64,000 bases of DNA from Sphingomonas chungangi. Lineage in GTDB: Bacteria; Pseudomonadota; Alphaproteobacteria; Sphingomonadales; Sphingomonadaceae. A program made the position numbers and the translations under genes. The DNA is taken from positions 291,897 through 355,896 of the forward strand of contig NZ_JACEIB010000007.1 in NCBI RefSeq assembly GCF_013778325.1, written 5' to 3'. A model generated the notes under the pieces. The model made no database searches. It was not told where the DNA came from and saw only the letters and a list, made by a program, of their open reading frames with translations. Shown here piece after piece: positions 1-8,088 of the stretch. Every line of letters begins with the position of its first letter. Position 1 is the first letter of the stretch.

Positions 1-864
1 GCGCGCGCGGCCGAACATGCCGGGCGTCAGGAAATGGTTGGGGTTCTGCACCACCGCATGCGCGCGGATCGTGCCGGTGTTGGGATCGAGCGCGTTGTCG
101 ACGAACTGCATCTGGCCGTGCCAGTTGTAGCCGGTTTCGTCGGAGAGCTGGATGTCGACCGGATTGTGCGTGCTGCGCGAGGAGCCGCGCTGGCCCTGCT
201 GCGCCTCGCGCAGATATTTCAGGTAGAAGCTCTCGGCGCCGTCGAACGAGAACCAGATCGGATCGAGCGAGACGACGGTGGTGAGCAGCGTGCTGTTCGC
301 CACGACCTGATCGCCGAGCGACACGCGCTTGTCCGACACGCGGCCGGAGACCGGCGCGCGCACGGTGGTGAAGCTCAGGTTCAGGCGGGCATTGTCGGCG
401 TTGGCGATGGCGGCCTGGAGGCTCGCCTGTGCGGTGCGGACCTGCGCCTGGTCGTTCTCCAGCTCTTCCTTGCTGACCGCCTGCACCTTGACGAGATCGG
501 CCGAGCGCGCCGCCACGGACTTCGCGTTGGTCAGCGTGGCGCGGGCCGACGCGACCTGCGCCTCGGCCTGCTCCAGCGTCGCGCGATAGGGGCGCGGATC
601 GATGACGAAGAGCGGCTGGCCTTCCCTCACGTCCTGTCCGTTCCGGAACAGCACCTGCGTCACCACGCCGGTGATGCGCGCCGACAGGTTGACGCTCTGC
701 GGCGCCTCGAACTTGCCGACATATTCGTCCCAGTCGACCACGTCGCGGACCAGCGGGGTCGCGACGGAAACATGCGGAGTCGGCGGCCCGGGCGGTGCCT
801 GATTCCCCTTGGAACAGGCGGCGAGCAGCGCGAAAGTGAAGACGGCAGCAGCGGTCCGGGTCAT
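1..864 (-). CDS. RND efflux periplasmic adaptor (HlyD/MexA family), 3' end outside window
   Basis: This is the membrane-fusion subunit of a tripartite RND drug-efflux pump. It would bridge the inner-membrane RND pump and the outer-membrane channel in the periplasm. The reverse strand reads 288 codons from ATG at 864 with no stop before base 1, so the C-terminus is missing. The N-terminus is a lipoprotein signal ending in a lipobox (FALLAACSKG), followed by the barrel/lipoyl segment (VVDWDEYVGKFEAP), a helical hairpin rich in Ala and Gln, then the second lipoyl half (FTTVRAPVSGRVSD). The RND pump gene would be expected just left of the window. A TetR-type palindrome lies about 60 bp upstream. 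The family is secure; the pump's substrate cannot be told. Confidence 0.93.
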   Translation of the reverse strand, partial: MTRTAAAVFTFALLAACSKGNQAPPGPPTPHVSVATPLVRDVVDWDEYVGKFEAPQSVNLSARITGVVTQVLFRNGQDVREGQPLFVIDPRPYRATLEQAEAQVASARATLTNAKSVAARSADLVKVQAVSKEELENDQAQVRTAQASLQAAIANADNARLNLSFTTVRAPVSGRVSDKRVSLGDQVVANSTLLTTVVSLDPIWFSFDGAESFYLKYLREAQQGQRGSSRSTHNPVDIQLSDETGYNWHGQMQFVDNALDPNTGTIRAHAVVQNPNHFLTPGMFGRAR

Positions 865-926
865 CTGGCCCCTTTCTATTGCGGTGCAGCAATAGTCCCT
901 GTCGGTCGGATGGCAAGTTATTTTTT

Positions 927-938
927 TACCGGTCGGTA
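927..938. promoter_or_regulatory. TetR-type operator-like palindrome
   Basis: TACCGGTCGGTA has two 5-bp arms (TACCG/CGGTA) around GT and sits in an AT-rich patch between the divergent efflux adaptor and eda. Many AcrR/TetR repressors of efflux operons bind similar short palindromes. No tetR gene is visible nearby, so the regulator would have to be elsewhere. This is inferred from sequence only. Confidence 0.4.
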
Positions 939-1053
939 TGTTTTGCCACCGTGCCGAACCTGTATAGGGTCAAGCTGGCACCTTTGCTAGCCACCCCCCT
1001 TTATCCCGAGAGATGACAGCGTTAGACGGCGCAAACCCTAGGGAGATGCGAAG

Positions 1054-1668
1054 ATGGCCGATGTCGATGCCCTGATGCGCAAGGCGCCGGTGATTCCGGT
1101 GCTGGTGATCGATCGGCTGGAGGATGCCGTGCCGATCGCCGAGTCGCTGGTGGCCGGAGGCCTGCCGCTGCTCGAAGTGACGCTGCGCACGCCGGTCGCG
1201 CTCGATGCGATCCGGGCGATGGCGCAAGTGCCGGGGGCGGTGGTGGGCGCCGGTACGGTGCTTAATCCGCAGCAGATGGACGACGCGCGGGGGGCGGGCG
1301 CCACCTTCATCGTCTCGCCCGGCCTCACCGCCCCGATGGCGAAGGCGGCGGCGGAGATGGACATCGATTATCTGCCCGGCGTCGCCAATCCGGCCGACAT
1401 CATGGCCGGCCTCGATCTCGGCCTCACCCGGTTCAAATTCTTCCCGGCGGAGGCGATCGGCGGGCTGAAGGCGCTCAAGGCCTATGCCGGCGTGTTCCGC
1501 GACGTCCGCTTCTGCCCGACCGGCGGCATCACCGCCGAGACCGCGCCGCAATGGCTCGCGGAGCCGGCGGTGCTGTGCGTCGGCGGTTCGTGGCTGGTGC
1601 CGAGCGGCGCGATCGACGAGGCGGCGATCCGGCAGCGGGCGGAAGCGGCGGCAACGCTCAGGGCCTAG
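1054..1668 (+). CDS. eda: 2-dehydro-3-deoxy-phosphogluconate (KDPG) aldolase
   Basis: This is a cytosolic class I aldolase of the Entner-Doudoroff pathway that splits KDPG into pyruvate and glyceraldehyde-3-phosphate. It is 204 residues, the usual length for the family. Visible landmarks are the catalytic Glu in EVTLRT (about residue 41), the GAGTVL loop near 65-70, SPG near 88-90, and the Schiff-base Lys128 in RFKFFPAE, followed by PTGGI for phosphate binding. A GGGAG ribosome site lies about 10 bases before ATG. It stands alone, without edd or zwf beside it. Its stop lies 11 bases inside the convergent permease gene. The call is secure. Confidence 0.96.
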   Translation: MADVDALMRKAPVIPVLVIDRLEDAVPIAESLVAGGLPLLEVTLRTPVALDAIRAMAQVPGAVVGAGTVLNPQQMDDARGAGATFIVSPGLTAPMAKAAAEMDIDYLPGVANPADIMAGLDLGLTRFKFFPAEAIGGLKALKAYAGVFRDVRFCPTGGITAETAPQWLAEPAVLCVGGSWLVPSGAIDEAAIRQRAEAAATLRA

Positions 1669-3085
1669 CCGCTGCGCTCCTGCTCCGCGCATAGGCGAAA
1701 TAGACGACCAGCCCGATCGCGTTCCACACGAAGAAGCGCACCTGCGTGCCGACCGGCAGCGTCGCGAACAGCAGCAGGCAGCCGACCACGCCGATCACCG
1801 CCACCAGCGAAGCGGCCGGCACGCGGAACACCCGCTTCCGGCCCGGATCGCGCTTGCGCAGCACCACCATCGACACGCACACCGCCACGAAGGCGCAGAG
1901 CGTGCCCGCATTGGCCAGCGCCGCGATCTCGGCGAGCGGCAGGAAGGCGGCGATGGCCGCGACGATGATCGCGGTGCCGATCGTCACCGCCACCGGCACG
2001 CCGCTCTTTGGGTGGACCCGGCCGAGCCCCTCCGGCAGTAGCCGGTCGCGCGCCATCACGAAGAAAATCCGCGTCTGGCCGAACAGGAAGGCGAGGATCA
2101 CCGTCGGCAGCGCGATGATCGCGACCGCGCCGAAGACCTTGGCGGCGGTCGTGCTGCCGAACGAGCGCAGGATCAGTGCCAGCGGTTCGGCCGATTGGGC
2201 GAAGCTCGCCACCGGCGCCGCGCCGATCGCGGTGGCGGCGATCACCATGTAGATCACCACGCACGCCGCCATCGATCCGACGATGCCGATCGTCATGTCG
2301 CGGCCGGGATCCTTGGCCTCTTCGGCGGCGGTGGAGACGGCATCGAAGCCGTAGAAGGCGAAGAAGATGATCGAGGCCGCGGGCAATACGCCGAGCTTGA
2401 TCAGCTTGTCCGGATGGAGCGGGTCCGGCCCGGCATGGGGCAGCACGCCGTTGGGAAAGAAGGGGTGGAAGTTCGCCGCGTCGAAATGCGGCAGCGCCAC
2501 GGCCACGAACATCGCCAGCGCCGCGATCTTGAGCGCCACGAGGATAGTGTTGAGCGTCGCGGACTCGCGCGTGCCGACCAGCAGCAGCCCCGCCACCACC
2601 GCGATGATCGCGACCGCCGGCAGGTTGATCACGCCACCGAGTTCCGGCCCGTTGGCGAGCGCCTTGGGGATGGTCCACCCCATGCCGTCCATGAAGCCGG
2701 TGAAATAGCCCGACCAGCCGACCGCCACCGTCGAGCAGACCACCGAATATTCGAGGATCAGGCTCCAGCCGACGATCCACGCGATCGTCTCGCCCACGGC
2801 GACGTAGGAGTAGGTGTAGGCCGATCCCGATTGCGGGATCATCGTCGCCAGCTCGGCATAAGCGAGCGCGGCGGCGGCGCAGACCAGCCCCGCGATCAGG
2901 AAGGACAGGATCACGCCCGGCCCGGCGAGGCCGGCGCCGGTGCCGATCAGCGTCAGGATGCCGGTGCCGACGATCGCGCCGACGCCGAGCGCCACGAGAT
3001 GCGGCCAGCCGAGCGTGCGATGCAGCTTGTGCGCGGCGTCGGCGGGTGGCGCCTCGATGGGCTTGAGCGGACCCCAGAGGCTCAT
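1658..3085 (-). CDS. APC-superfamily amino acid permease (CAT-like)
   Basis: This is an inner-membrane amino-acid transporter of about 475 residues with roughly 12 hydrophobic segments. The first segment carries the family's unwound glycine motif (VALGVGAIVGTGI), then GAGLAGPGVILSF and the AYAELATMIPQSGSAYTY segment typical of the cationic amino acid transporter branch. The chosen start (MSLWGPLKPI) fits the family N-terminus; an upstream in-frame extension of 28 residues is Arg/Pro-rich and unlikely to be translated. It converges on eda with an 11-bp overlap. The substrate cannot be assigned from sequence. Confidence 0.92.
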   Translation of the reverse strand: MSLWGPLKPIEAPPADAAHKLHRTLGWPHLVALGVGAIVGTGILTLIGTGAGLAGPGVILSFLIAGLVCAAAALAYAELATMIPQSGSAYTYSYVAVGETIAWIVGWSLILEYSVVCSTVAVGWSGYFTGFMDGMGWTIPKALANGPELGGVINLPAVAIIAVVAGLLLVGTRESATLNTILVALKIAALAMFVAVALPHFDAANFHPFFPNGVLPHAGPDPLHPDKLIKLGVLPAASIIFFAFYGFDAVSTAAEEAKDPGRDMTIGIVGSMAACVVIYMVIAATAIGAAPVASFAQSAEPLALILRSFGSTTAAKVFGAVAIIALPTVILAFLFGQTRIFFVMARDRLLPEGLGRVHPKSGVPVAVTIGTAIIVAAIAAFLPLAEIAALANAGTLCAFVAVCVSMVVLRKRDPGRKRVFRVPAASLVAVIGVVGCLLLFATLPVGTQVRFFVWNAIGLVVYFAYARSRSAAARP

Positions 3086-3255
3086 GCGATCATCCCGCCG
3101 AGCCGGTGAAATTGACAAGTTTGACACCCGCCACCGCCGAGGCGGAACGGTCTGTCGTGGTGGTCGCAAATGTTACGGATCGTCATGCGGCGACCGTGAC
3201 AGACGAAATCCTACATGGGAAGCTTCGTCTTCGAGCAGGCCTGATCATCCAGAAC

Positions 3256-3372
3256 CCGTTCGGCCTGAGGAGGGACTGAGCGCAGTCGAAGGCCCGTCTC
3301 GAAGGGCGTTGCGTGGCGCATGTGCTTCGAGACGCCGCTTCGGCAGGCTCAGCGGCTCCTCAGCACGAACGG
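3256..3372. repeat. Dispersed intergenic palindromic repeat, family A, copy 1
   Basis: An element of about 117 bp is bounded by CCGTTCG and CGAACGG, with internal inverted blocks (GGCCCGTCTCGAAGGG against CTTCGAGACG) and CTGAGGAGGGACTGAGC against GCTCAGCGGCTCCTCAG. Three relatives occur at 21242, 32662 and 36101. It fills much of the 302-base gap 3086-3387; the rest of that gap is the permease's upstream region, where I see no gene. Such elements fold into long stem-loops in RNA and are common between sphingomonad genes. Confidence 0.8.
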
Positions 3373-3387
3373 CTTTGGAATAGCGGG

Positions 3388-4509
3388 TCAAAGTTCCGGC
3401 GGCCGCCCGATCGCGGCGCGGCCGATCGCCGGATCGTCGGTGAAGAAGCCGTCGATCCCTGCTGCGATGTAGGTCTTGATCTCAGCCAGCGATCCCGCTG
3501 GATTGCGGGCGTTGAGGCCATCGCCATTCTGGAAGTCGGCGGCGAGGAAGGTGTTTTCCGGGCGGAACGTCCACGGTTGCACCAGCAGCCCCGCCTTGTG
3601 CGCGTCCGCCGTCACCGGAGAGACGTGCGCCAGTCGCTTGTTCGGCCCGAGCGGAATGATCGTGCGCGTATCGGGCGCGAGGATGTCGGCGTAGCGGGCG
3701 ATGTCGGCGAGGCCCGCAGGCTCCATCATCTGGTTGAAGGTGAGCGTACCGCCCGCCTTCACCACGTCGGCGGGGCGATCGTCGATGCCTTCGGTGAGCT
3801 GCATGAGCTGCACGTTGCCGGGCCGGCCGAGCTTCTGGCGGATATATTTGAGGTTCGCGATCTCGAATGACTGGATCACCAGCGGCCGCGTGCGGGTCTG
3901 CCAGTGGCGGCCCAGCGTATCGAGGAAGCGGTCCTCCATCGGCAGGCCCACCGAGGCGAAATAGGTGGAGTGCTTGATCTCCGGCACCAGCCCGATTGTG
4001 CGCCCGCGCGCGAGGCTCTCGGCGGCGCAGAAGTCGATCATCTCCTCCCACGTCACCAGATCGAACCAGCCGTCCATCTTGGCGTTCTCGGTGCGGATCT
4101 GGCCCAGCCGCTCCTTGGCGCGCAGGGTCTTCAGCTCGGCGAGCGTGAAGTCCTCGGTGAACCAGCCGACCTGCCTCTCGCCGTCCACCACCTTCCCGGT
4201 CCTGCGGCCGGCGAATTCCGGATGGGACGCGATATCGGTGGTCTCGACGATGTTGTTCTCGTGGCGGATGATCAGATGGCCGTCCTTCGTGGCGCACAGA
4301 TCGGGCTCGATGAAGTCCGCCCCGTCCTCGATCGCCTTGGCGTAGGAGGCGAGCGTGTGCTCGGGCCGCAGCGCCGAAGCGCCCCTGTGGCCGTAGATCA
4401 GGATCTTTCGCTCCGGCGCCGCCATGGCGCGAGCCTGCCCCGCCGCGTTGCTCGCGACAAGCCACGCGGCACCGGTGCCGCCCAGCATCCGTCTGCGGCT
4501 GATATCCAT
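3388..4509 (-). CDS. Glycerophosphodiester phosphodiesterase, Tat-exported (GlpQ-like)
   Basis: This is predicted to hydrolyse glycerophosphodiesters to glycerol-3-phosphate and an alcohol in the periplasm. The 373-residue product starts with a twin-arginine signal (SRRRMLGG, then a hydrophobic stretch ending in AMA-AP). The GDPD catalytic core follows: H41-R42 in YGHRGAS, E68 and D70 in FIEPDL, and H83 in IIRHEN. Later PEIKHS and LVIQSFE strands fit the TIM barrel. The ATG at 4509 is preceded by AAGGGGCG; a longer in-frame start is less likely because it would bury the Tat motif. It diverges from the siderophore receptor. The function is well supported; the substrate preference is not known. 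Confidence 0.93.
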   Translation of the reverse strand: MDISRRRMLGGTGAAWLVASNAAGQARAMAAPERKILIYGHRGASALRPEHTLASYAKAIEDGADFIEPDLCATKDGHLIIRHENNIVETTDIASHPEFAGRRTGKVVDGERQVGWFTEDFTLAELKTLRAKERLGQIRTENAKMDGWFDLVTWEEMIDFCAAESLARGRTIGLVPEIKHSTYFASVGLPMEDRFLDTLGRHWQTRTRPLVIQSFEIANLKYIRQKLGRPGNVQLMQLTEGIDDRPADVVKAGGTLTFNQMMEPAGLADIARYADILAPDTRTIIPLGPNKRLAHVSPVTADAHKAGLLVQPWTFRPENTFLAADFQNGDGLNARNPAGSLAEIKTYIAAGIDGFFTDDPAIGRAAIGRPPEL

Positions 4510-4643
4510 CCGACGCCCCTTGCACGCTCCAACGAAGCGGATCGCTAGGCGCCCCATGCGACAGTTGCGTGACGCAGCCCCGCAGCAGCTTGGCCACGCG
4601 AAAACGTTGCAGACATGAATAGGAAAGACTCGCAATATCTTTG

Positions 4644-4672
4644 TTGACAGGAATGCGAGTCATTCGCATTAG
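4644..4672 (+). promoter_or_regulatory. Promoter with Fur-box-like palindrome upstream of siderophore receptor
   Basis: Bases 4652-4670 form AATGCGA-GTCAT-TCGCATT, a perfect 7-5-7 palindrome close to known Fur/iron-box half sites. TTGACA at 4644-4649 is a consensus -35, and a weak -10 (CATTAG, 17-bp spacer) ends at 4672, so the palindrome covers the spacer and -10. That placement fits iron-dependent repression of the receptor starting at 4711. Confidence 0.75.
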
Positions 4673-4710
4673 CCTCGCCGAAACGATCAGAGACATCGAA
4701 GGGGCCGATC

Positions 4711-7179
4711 ATGTCCGTATCCACCAAGCCCGCGCCGTCCGGCGCGCCCGCATTCCTGGCACTCGCCTGCGTCGGCGCGATCCTGACACCGGGGAGTGCA
4801 TGGGCGGCCGATCCGGCTGCGCCGGCGACGGGCGATGCGGCCGGCGGCGGCACGGCGGATGCGGGCGAGGGCGGCAGCCATCGCGAGCAGTGGATCACGG
4901 TGAAGGGCACCTATGCCCGGCCCGACGTCGCGTCGGCCAAGTCGACCGCCTCGCTGCTCGACACGCCGCAGACCATCACCGTCATCGACAAAGCGACGCT
5001 GCAGAAGCAGAACCTGCTGACGCTGCGCGATGCGCTCACCACGCTTCCCGGCATCACCTTCGGCGCGGGCGAGGGCGGCGGCGGCTTCGGCGATTCGATC
5101 AACCTGCGCGGCTATTCGGCCAATACCGACATCACCATCGATGGCGTGCGCGACAGCGCCCAGTACAGCCGTACCGAGACCTTCGATCTGCAGCAGATCG
5201 AGGTCTATAACGGCGCCAATTCGGTGTTCAACGGATCGGGCTCGGTCGGCGGCACGATCAACCTCGTCTCCAAGTTGCCCGAAAAGCGGGACGAGACCGT
5301 GATCGGTGCCAGCGGCGGCACCGACGATTATTATCGCGCCACGCTGGATTCGAACATCCGCGTCAACGATCTCGTCGCTTTCCGGCTGAACGCGGTTTAC
5401 CACCATAACGATGTGCCGGGCCGCGATGTCGAGCGCTACAAGCGCTACGGCGTGGCGCCCGCTGTCACCATCGGCATCGACAGCCCGACGCGCTGGACGC
5501 TGATGGGCTATTACCAGCATGACGACAACGTGCCGCAGTACGGCGTGCCGTATTTCCCGGCCTTGGGCGGCAAGCCGGACGGCATCCCCTACGGCCAGTA
5601 TTTCGGCTATGCGAACGTCGATCGCCAGAAGCAGACGATCGGGCAGCTGACCTCGATCGTCGAGCATGATTTCGACGATCGCTTCTCGATCCGCAACCTC
5701 ACGCGCTGGGAGGAGATCAAGCAGACCACCGTGGTCGATCCGCCGCAGGCGGGCGTCTTCCACCTCGGCGACATCTGCATCACCGGCGCGGCGCCGCTCG
5801 GCTATGTGCCGGAAGGGGCGGGCGGCACCTGCAAGTCGGGCAGCATCGTCGTGCCGGAGGGCAGCTACCTGCCCGGCGGCCCGCGCGGCAACCTGCGCGA
5901 TACCCGCAACACGATGCTCTACGATCAGGTCGACCTGCGCGGCCGCGTGCAGACCGGCCCGGTCAGCCACGAATTCGTGCTCGGCGCCTCGGCCGCCTGG
6001 GAGCATTACAATCTCGATACCGGCAAGCTGTTCATGAACGCGGACGGCAGCAATCCGTACGCGGCGAGCGGCCTGCCGCAGATCATCATCGGCGGCGATC
6101 CGGTCGATTATACCGGACCGCTCAACTATGTCCGGTCGAGCAAGCCCTACGGCTCGCGCGACGACTATGCCGCCTACCTGTTCGACACCTCGCGCATCGG
6201 CGAGCTGTTCGAGGTGAATTTCGGGCTGCGCTGGGAGCATAGCGTCGGCGACTTCACCACGATCAACTACAACGTGACGCCGGGAGCCGCGTTCGAGACG
6301 ATCAGCGCCAACATCCCGCAGCACACCAGCGACAATCTCTTCTCCTATCGCTTCGGCGGCGTGTTCAAGCCGACCCGATCGGTGAGCCTCTACGTCGCCT
6401 ACGGCAATTCCAAGACGCCCTCGATCTCGACGGTCAACGGCGGCTGCACCACCGGCACGGTCGGCACCTCGACCTTCGTCAACTTCTGCGATTTCGCGCC
6501 CGAGAAGGCCAAGAATTACGAGATCGGCGCCAAGGCGGACCTGTTCCACCACCACCTGCAGCTGACCGCCGCTTTGTTCCGCAACGAGCGGCTCAACTTC
6601 CGCCTGCCCTCGACCGGGCTCGACGAGAGCGGCAACAGCGTCTCCGTGCAGGTGCCGGGCGGCAAGTCGCGAGTCGATGGCCTCGCGCTCGGCGCCAGCG
6701 GCAACATCACGCGCGCGTGGACGATCTTCGCCAACTACACCTATCTGAAGAGCAAGGTGATCAAGAGCCTGCCGGACGATTGCGAGGCGAACCCCACCGG
6801 CACGGCCGCCTGCAACACGCTGTATCTGGCCGCGCCCCTGCAGGGCGGTCCGCTGCAGCAGACGCCCAAGCATTCGGGCAGCCTGTTCACCACCTACCAG
6901 CTGCCCTTCGGCCTGCAACTCGGCTACGGCCTCACCTACGAGGGCAGTTTCGCGATCGTCACCAATCCGTCGGCGCTGATCGACGGGAAATATCCCAAGT
7001 CCAAGGACTGGCTGACCCATCGCTTCTTCGCGAGCTACCCGGTGACGCCCAAGCTGACCGCGCAGGTGAACGTGCAGAACTTCACCAACACGCATTATTA
7101 CACCAGCATCCGCAACAACGGCTGGGCGATCCCCGGCGCGACGCGCTCCGCGACGTTCAGTCTGTTCTATAATTTCTGA
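4711..7179 (+). CDS. TonB-dependent siderophore receptor
   Basis: This is an outer-membrane beta-barrel that imports a ferric siderophore using TonB energy. It is 822 residues with a signal peptide of about 32 residues ending in SAWA. A plug domain follows (TPQTITVIDKATL, LTLRDALTTLPGI, INLRGYSANTDITIDG, IEVYNGANSVFNGSGSVGGTINLVSK). The barrel ends with an aromatic terminal strand (ATFSLFYNF). The layout resembles catecholate receptors such as Fiu, but the ligand is inferred only. The Fur-box promoter lies just upstream and a PiuC-type hydroxylase and PepSY protein follow, which together make an iron-uptake block. Confidence 0.94.
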   Translation: MSVSTKPAPSGAPAFLALACVGAILTPGSAWAADPAAPATGDAAGGGTADAGEGGSHREQWITVKGTYARPDVASAKSTASLLDTPQTITVIDKATLQKQNLLTLRDALTTLPGITFGAGEGGGGFGDSINLRGYSANTDITIDGVRDSAQYSRTETFDLQQIEVYNGANSVFNGSGSVGGTINLVSKLPEKRDETVIGASGGTDDYYRATLDSNIRVNDLVAFRLNAVYHHNDVPGRDVERYKRYGVAPAVTIGIDSPTRWTLMGYYQHDDNVPQYGVPYFPALGGKPDGIPYGQYFGYANVDRQKQTIGQLTSIVEHDFDDRFSIRNLTRWEEIKQTTVVDPPQAGVFHLGDICITGAAPLGYVPEGAGGTCKSGSIVVPEGSYLPGGPRGNLRDTRNTMLYDQVDLRGRVQTGPVSHEFVLGASAAWEHYNLDTGKLFMNADGSNPYAASGLPQIIIGGDPVDYTGPLNYVRSSKPYGSRDDYAAYLFDTSRIGELFEVNFGLRWEHSVGDFTTINYNVTPGAAFETISANIPQHTSDNLFSYRFGGVFKPTRSVSLYVAYGNSKTPSISTVNGGCTTGTVGTSTFVNFCDFAPEKAKNYEIGAKADLFHHHLQLTAALFRNERLNFRLPSTGLDESGNSVSVQVPGGKSRVDGLALGASGNITRAWTIFANYTYLKSKVIKSLPDDCEANPTGTAACNTLYLAAPLQGGPLQQTPKHSGSLFTTYQLPFGLQLGYGLTYEGSFAIVTNPSALIDGKYPKSKDWLTHRFFASYPVTPKLTAQVNVQNFTNTHYYTSIRNNGWAIPGATRSATFSLFYNF

Positions 7180-7187
7180 TGACTGCT

Positions 7188-7311
7188 CCCCCTCCCTGAA
7201 AGGGAGGGGGTTTGGGGGTGGGTCTTGGCGCGCGATACGGTAGAACCTGCGTTCATGACATCCGTATCGCAAGGCCAATGCCCATCCCAACCCCTCCCCG
7301 ACAGGGAGGGG
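7188..7311. repeat. Long inverted repeat with two GC hairpins (palindromic element)
   Basis: The left hairpin is CCCCCTCCCT-GAA-AGGGAGGGGG (7188-7210). The right hairpin is CCCCTCCC-CGACA-GGGAGGGG (7291-7311). The sequence between is itself an imperfect inverted repeat (GCGATACGG near 7232 against CCGTATCGC near 7262). The whole unit could fold into one stem. Its right arm GGGAGGGG is well placed to be the ribosome site of the next gene. Confidence 0.65.
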
Positions 7312-7319
7312 CTTTTCCG

Positions 7320-8003
7320 ATGATGATCGAAATCCCCGCCGTCCTTGACGCTGGCGGCGTCGCCCGGCTGCGCGCGATCATCGATGCGGGCGAATGGGTG
7401 GACGGCAACGCCACCTCCGGCCCGCAGGCGGCGCTCGCCAAGCGCAACGAGCAGATCGCCGAGGACAGCCCGGCCCACCGCGAGGGCGGCGCGATGGTGC
7501 TGGAAGCGCTCGGACGCTCCCCGCTGTTCATCGCCGCGGCGCTGCCGGCCAGGATCTTTCCGCCGCTGTTCAACCGCTACGCCGGGGGCCAAGGCTTCGG
7601 CACGCATATCGACAACGCCATCCGCATGAAGCGCGGCACCGATTTCCGCATCCGCAGCGATCTCTCGGCGACGCTCTTTCTCTCCGATCCCGACAGCTAT
7701 GACGGCGGCGAGCTGGTGATCGAGGGCAGCTTCGGGCGCCAAGCGGTGAAGCTGCCGGCCGGGCACATGATCCTCTATCCCGCCTCCAGCCTGCACCAGG
7801 TCGAGCCGGTGACGCGCGGCGTGCGGGTGGCAAGTTTCTTCTGGCTCCAGTCCATGGTACGGGACGGAGAGGCGCGGCGCCACCTGTTCGAGCTCGACCA
7901 GTCGGTCCAGACGCTCGCCGCCGAGCGCGGGCAGGACGACGCGACGGTGATCCGGCTGACCGGCCTCTATCACAACCTGCTGCGCCGCTGGGCGGATACC
8001 TGA
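7320..8003 (+). CDS. piuC: Fe(II)/2-oxoglutarate-dependent PKHD-type hydroxylase (PiuC/YbiX family)
   Basis: This is a 227-residue cytosolic dioxygenase-fold protein of a family usually found next to siderophore receptors and induced by iron shortage. The metal triad is visible as H96-x-D98 ([10 protein letters not shown]) and H159 (SSLHQVEP), with R169 for 2-oxoglutarate. The [11 protein letters not shown] strand is typical. ATG at 7320, with ATG also at 7323, is preceded at 8 bases by GGGAGGGG, which belongs to the upstream palindromic element. The substrate of the family is not settled; a role in siderophore or iron handling is inferred from context. Confidence 0.9.
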   Translation: MMIEIPAVLDAGGVARLRAIIDAGEWVDGNATSGPQAALAKRNEQIAEDSPAHREGGAMVLEALGRSPLFIAAALPARIFPPLFNRYAGGQGFGTHIDNAIRMKRGTDFRIRSDLSATLFLSDPDSYDGGELVIEGSFGRQAVKLPAGHMILYPASSLHQVEPVTRGVRVASFFWLQSMVRDGEARRHLFELDQSVQTLAAERGQDDATVIRLTGLYHNLLRRWADT

Positions 8004-8017
8004 TTCTCTCTCGTGAT

Positions 8018-8037
8018 TTGCGATTGACTATCAATAT
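8018..8037. promoter_or_regulatory. Possible iron-box-like site before PepSY gene
   Basis: The intergenic bases contain ATTGA-CTA-TCAAT (8023-8035), a 13-bp palindrome within an AT-rich run reminiscent of Fur half sites. It lies about 60 bp before the PepSY gene. It is weak evidence and may be chance. Confidence 0.3.
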
Positions 8038-8088
8038 CTATCATGCCAGCGGGACCGAATACGGAATCGCGGGTAAGGGGCGTATCGC

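Noticed and set aside
34-990. Long + strand frame of 318 codons at the left edge
   Set aside because: It is antisense to the RND adaptor, is Arg/Ala/Gly-rich with no motif, and the opposite frame has a lipobox and HlyD motifs.
3169-3187. AAATGTTACGGAT upstream of the amino acid permease, shared with the Pho-box-like site at 29548
   Set aside because: Only one 11-bp unit plus two bases match; the second unit is missing, so a PhoB site is not supported.
4687-7290. 867-codon reverse frame across the siderophore receptor
   Set aside because: It is the antisense of a well-supported TonB receptor; high GC makes long shadow frames common here.
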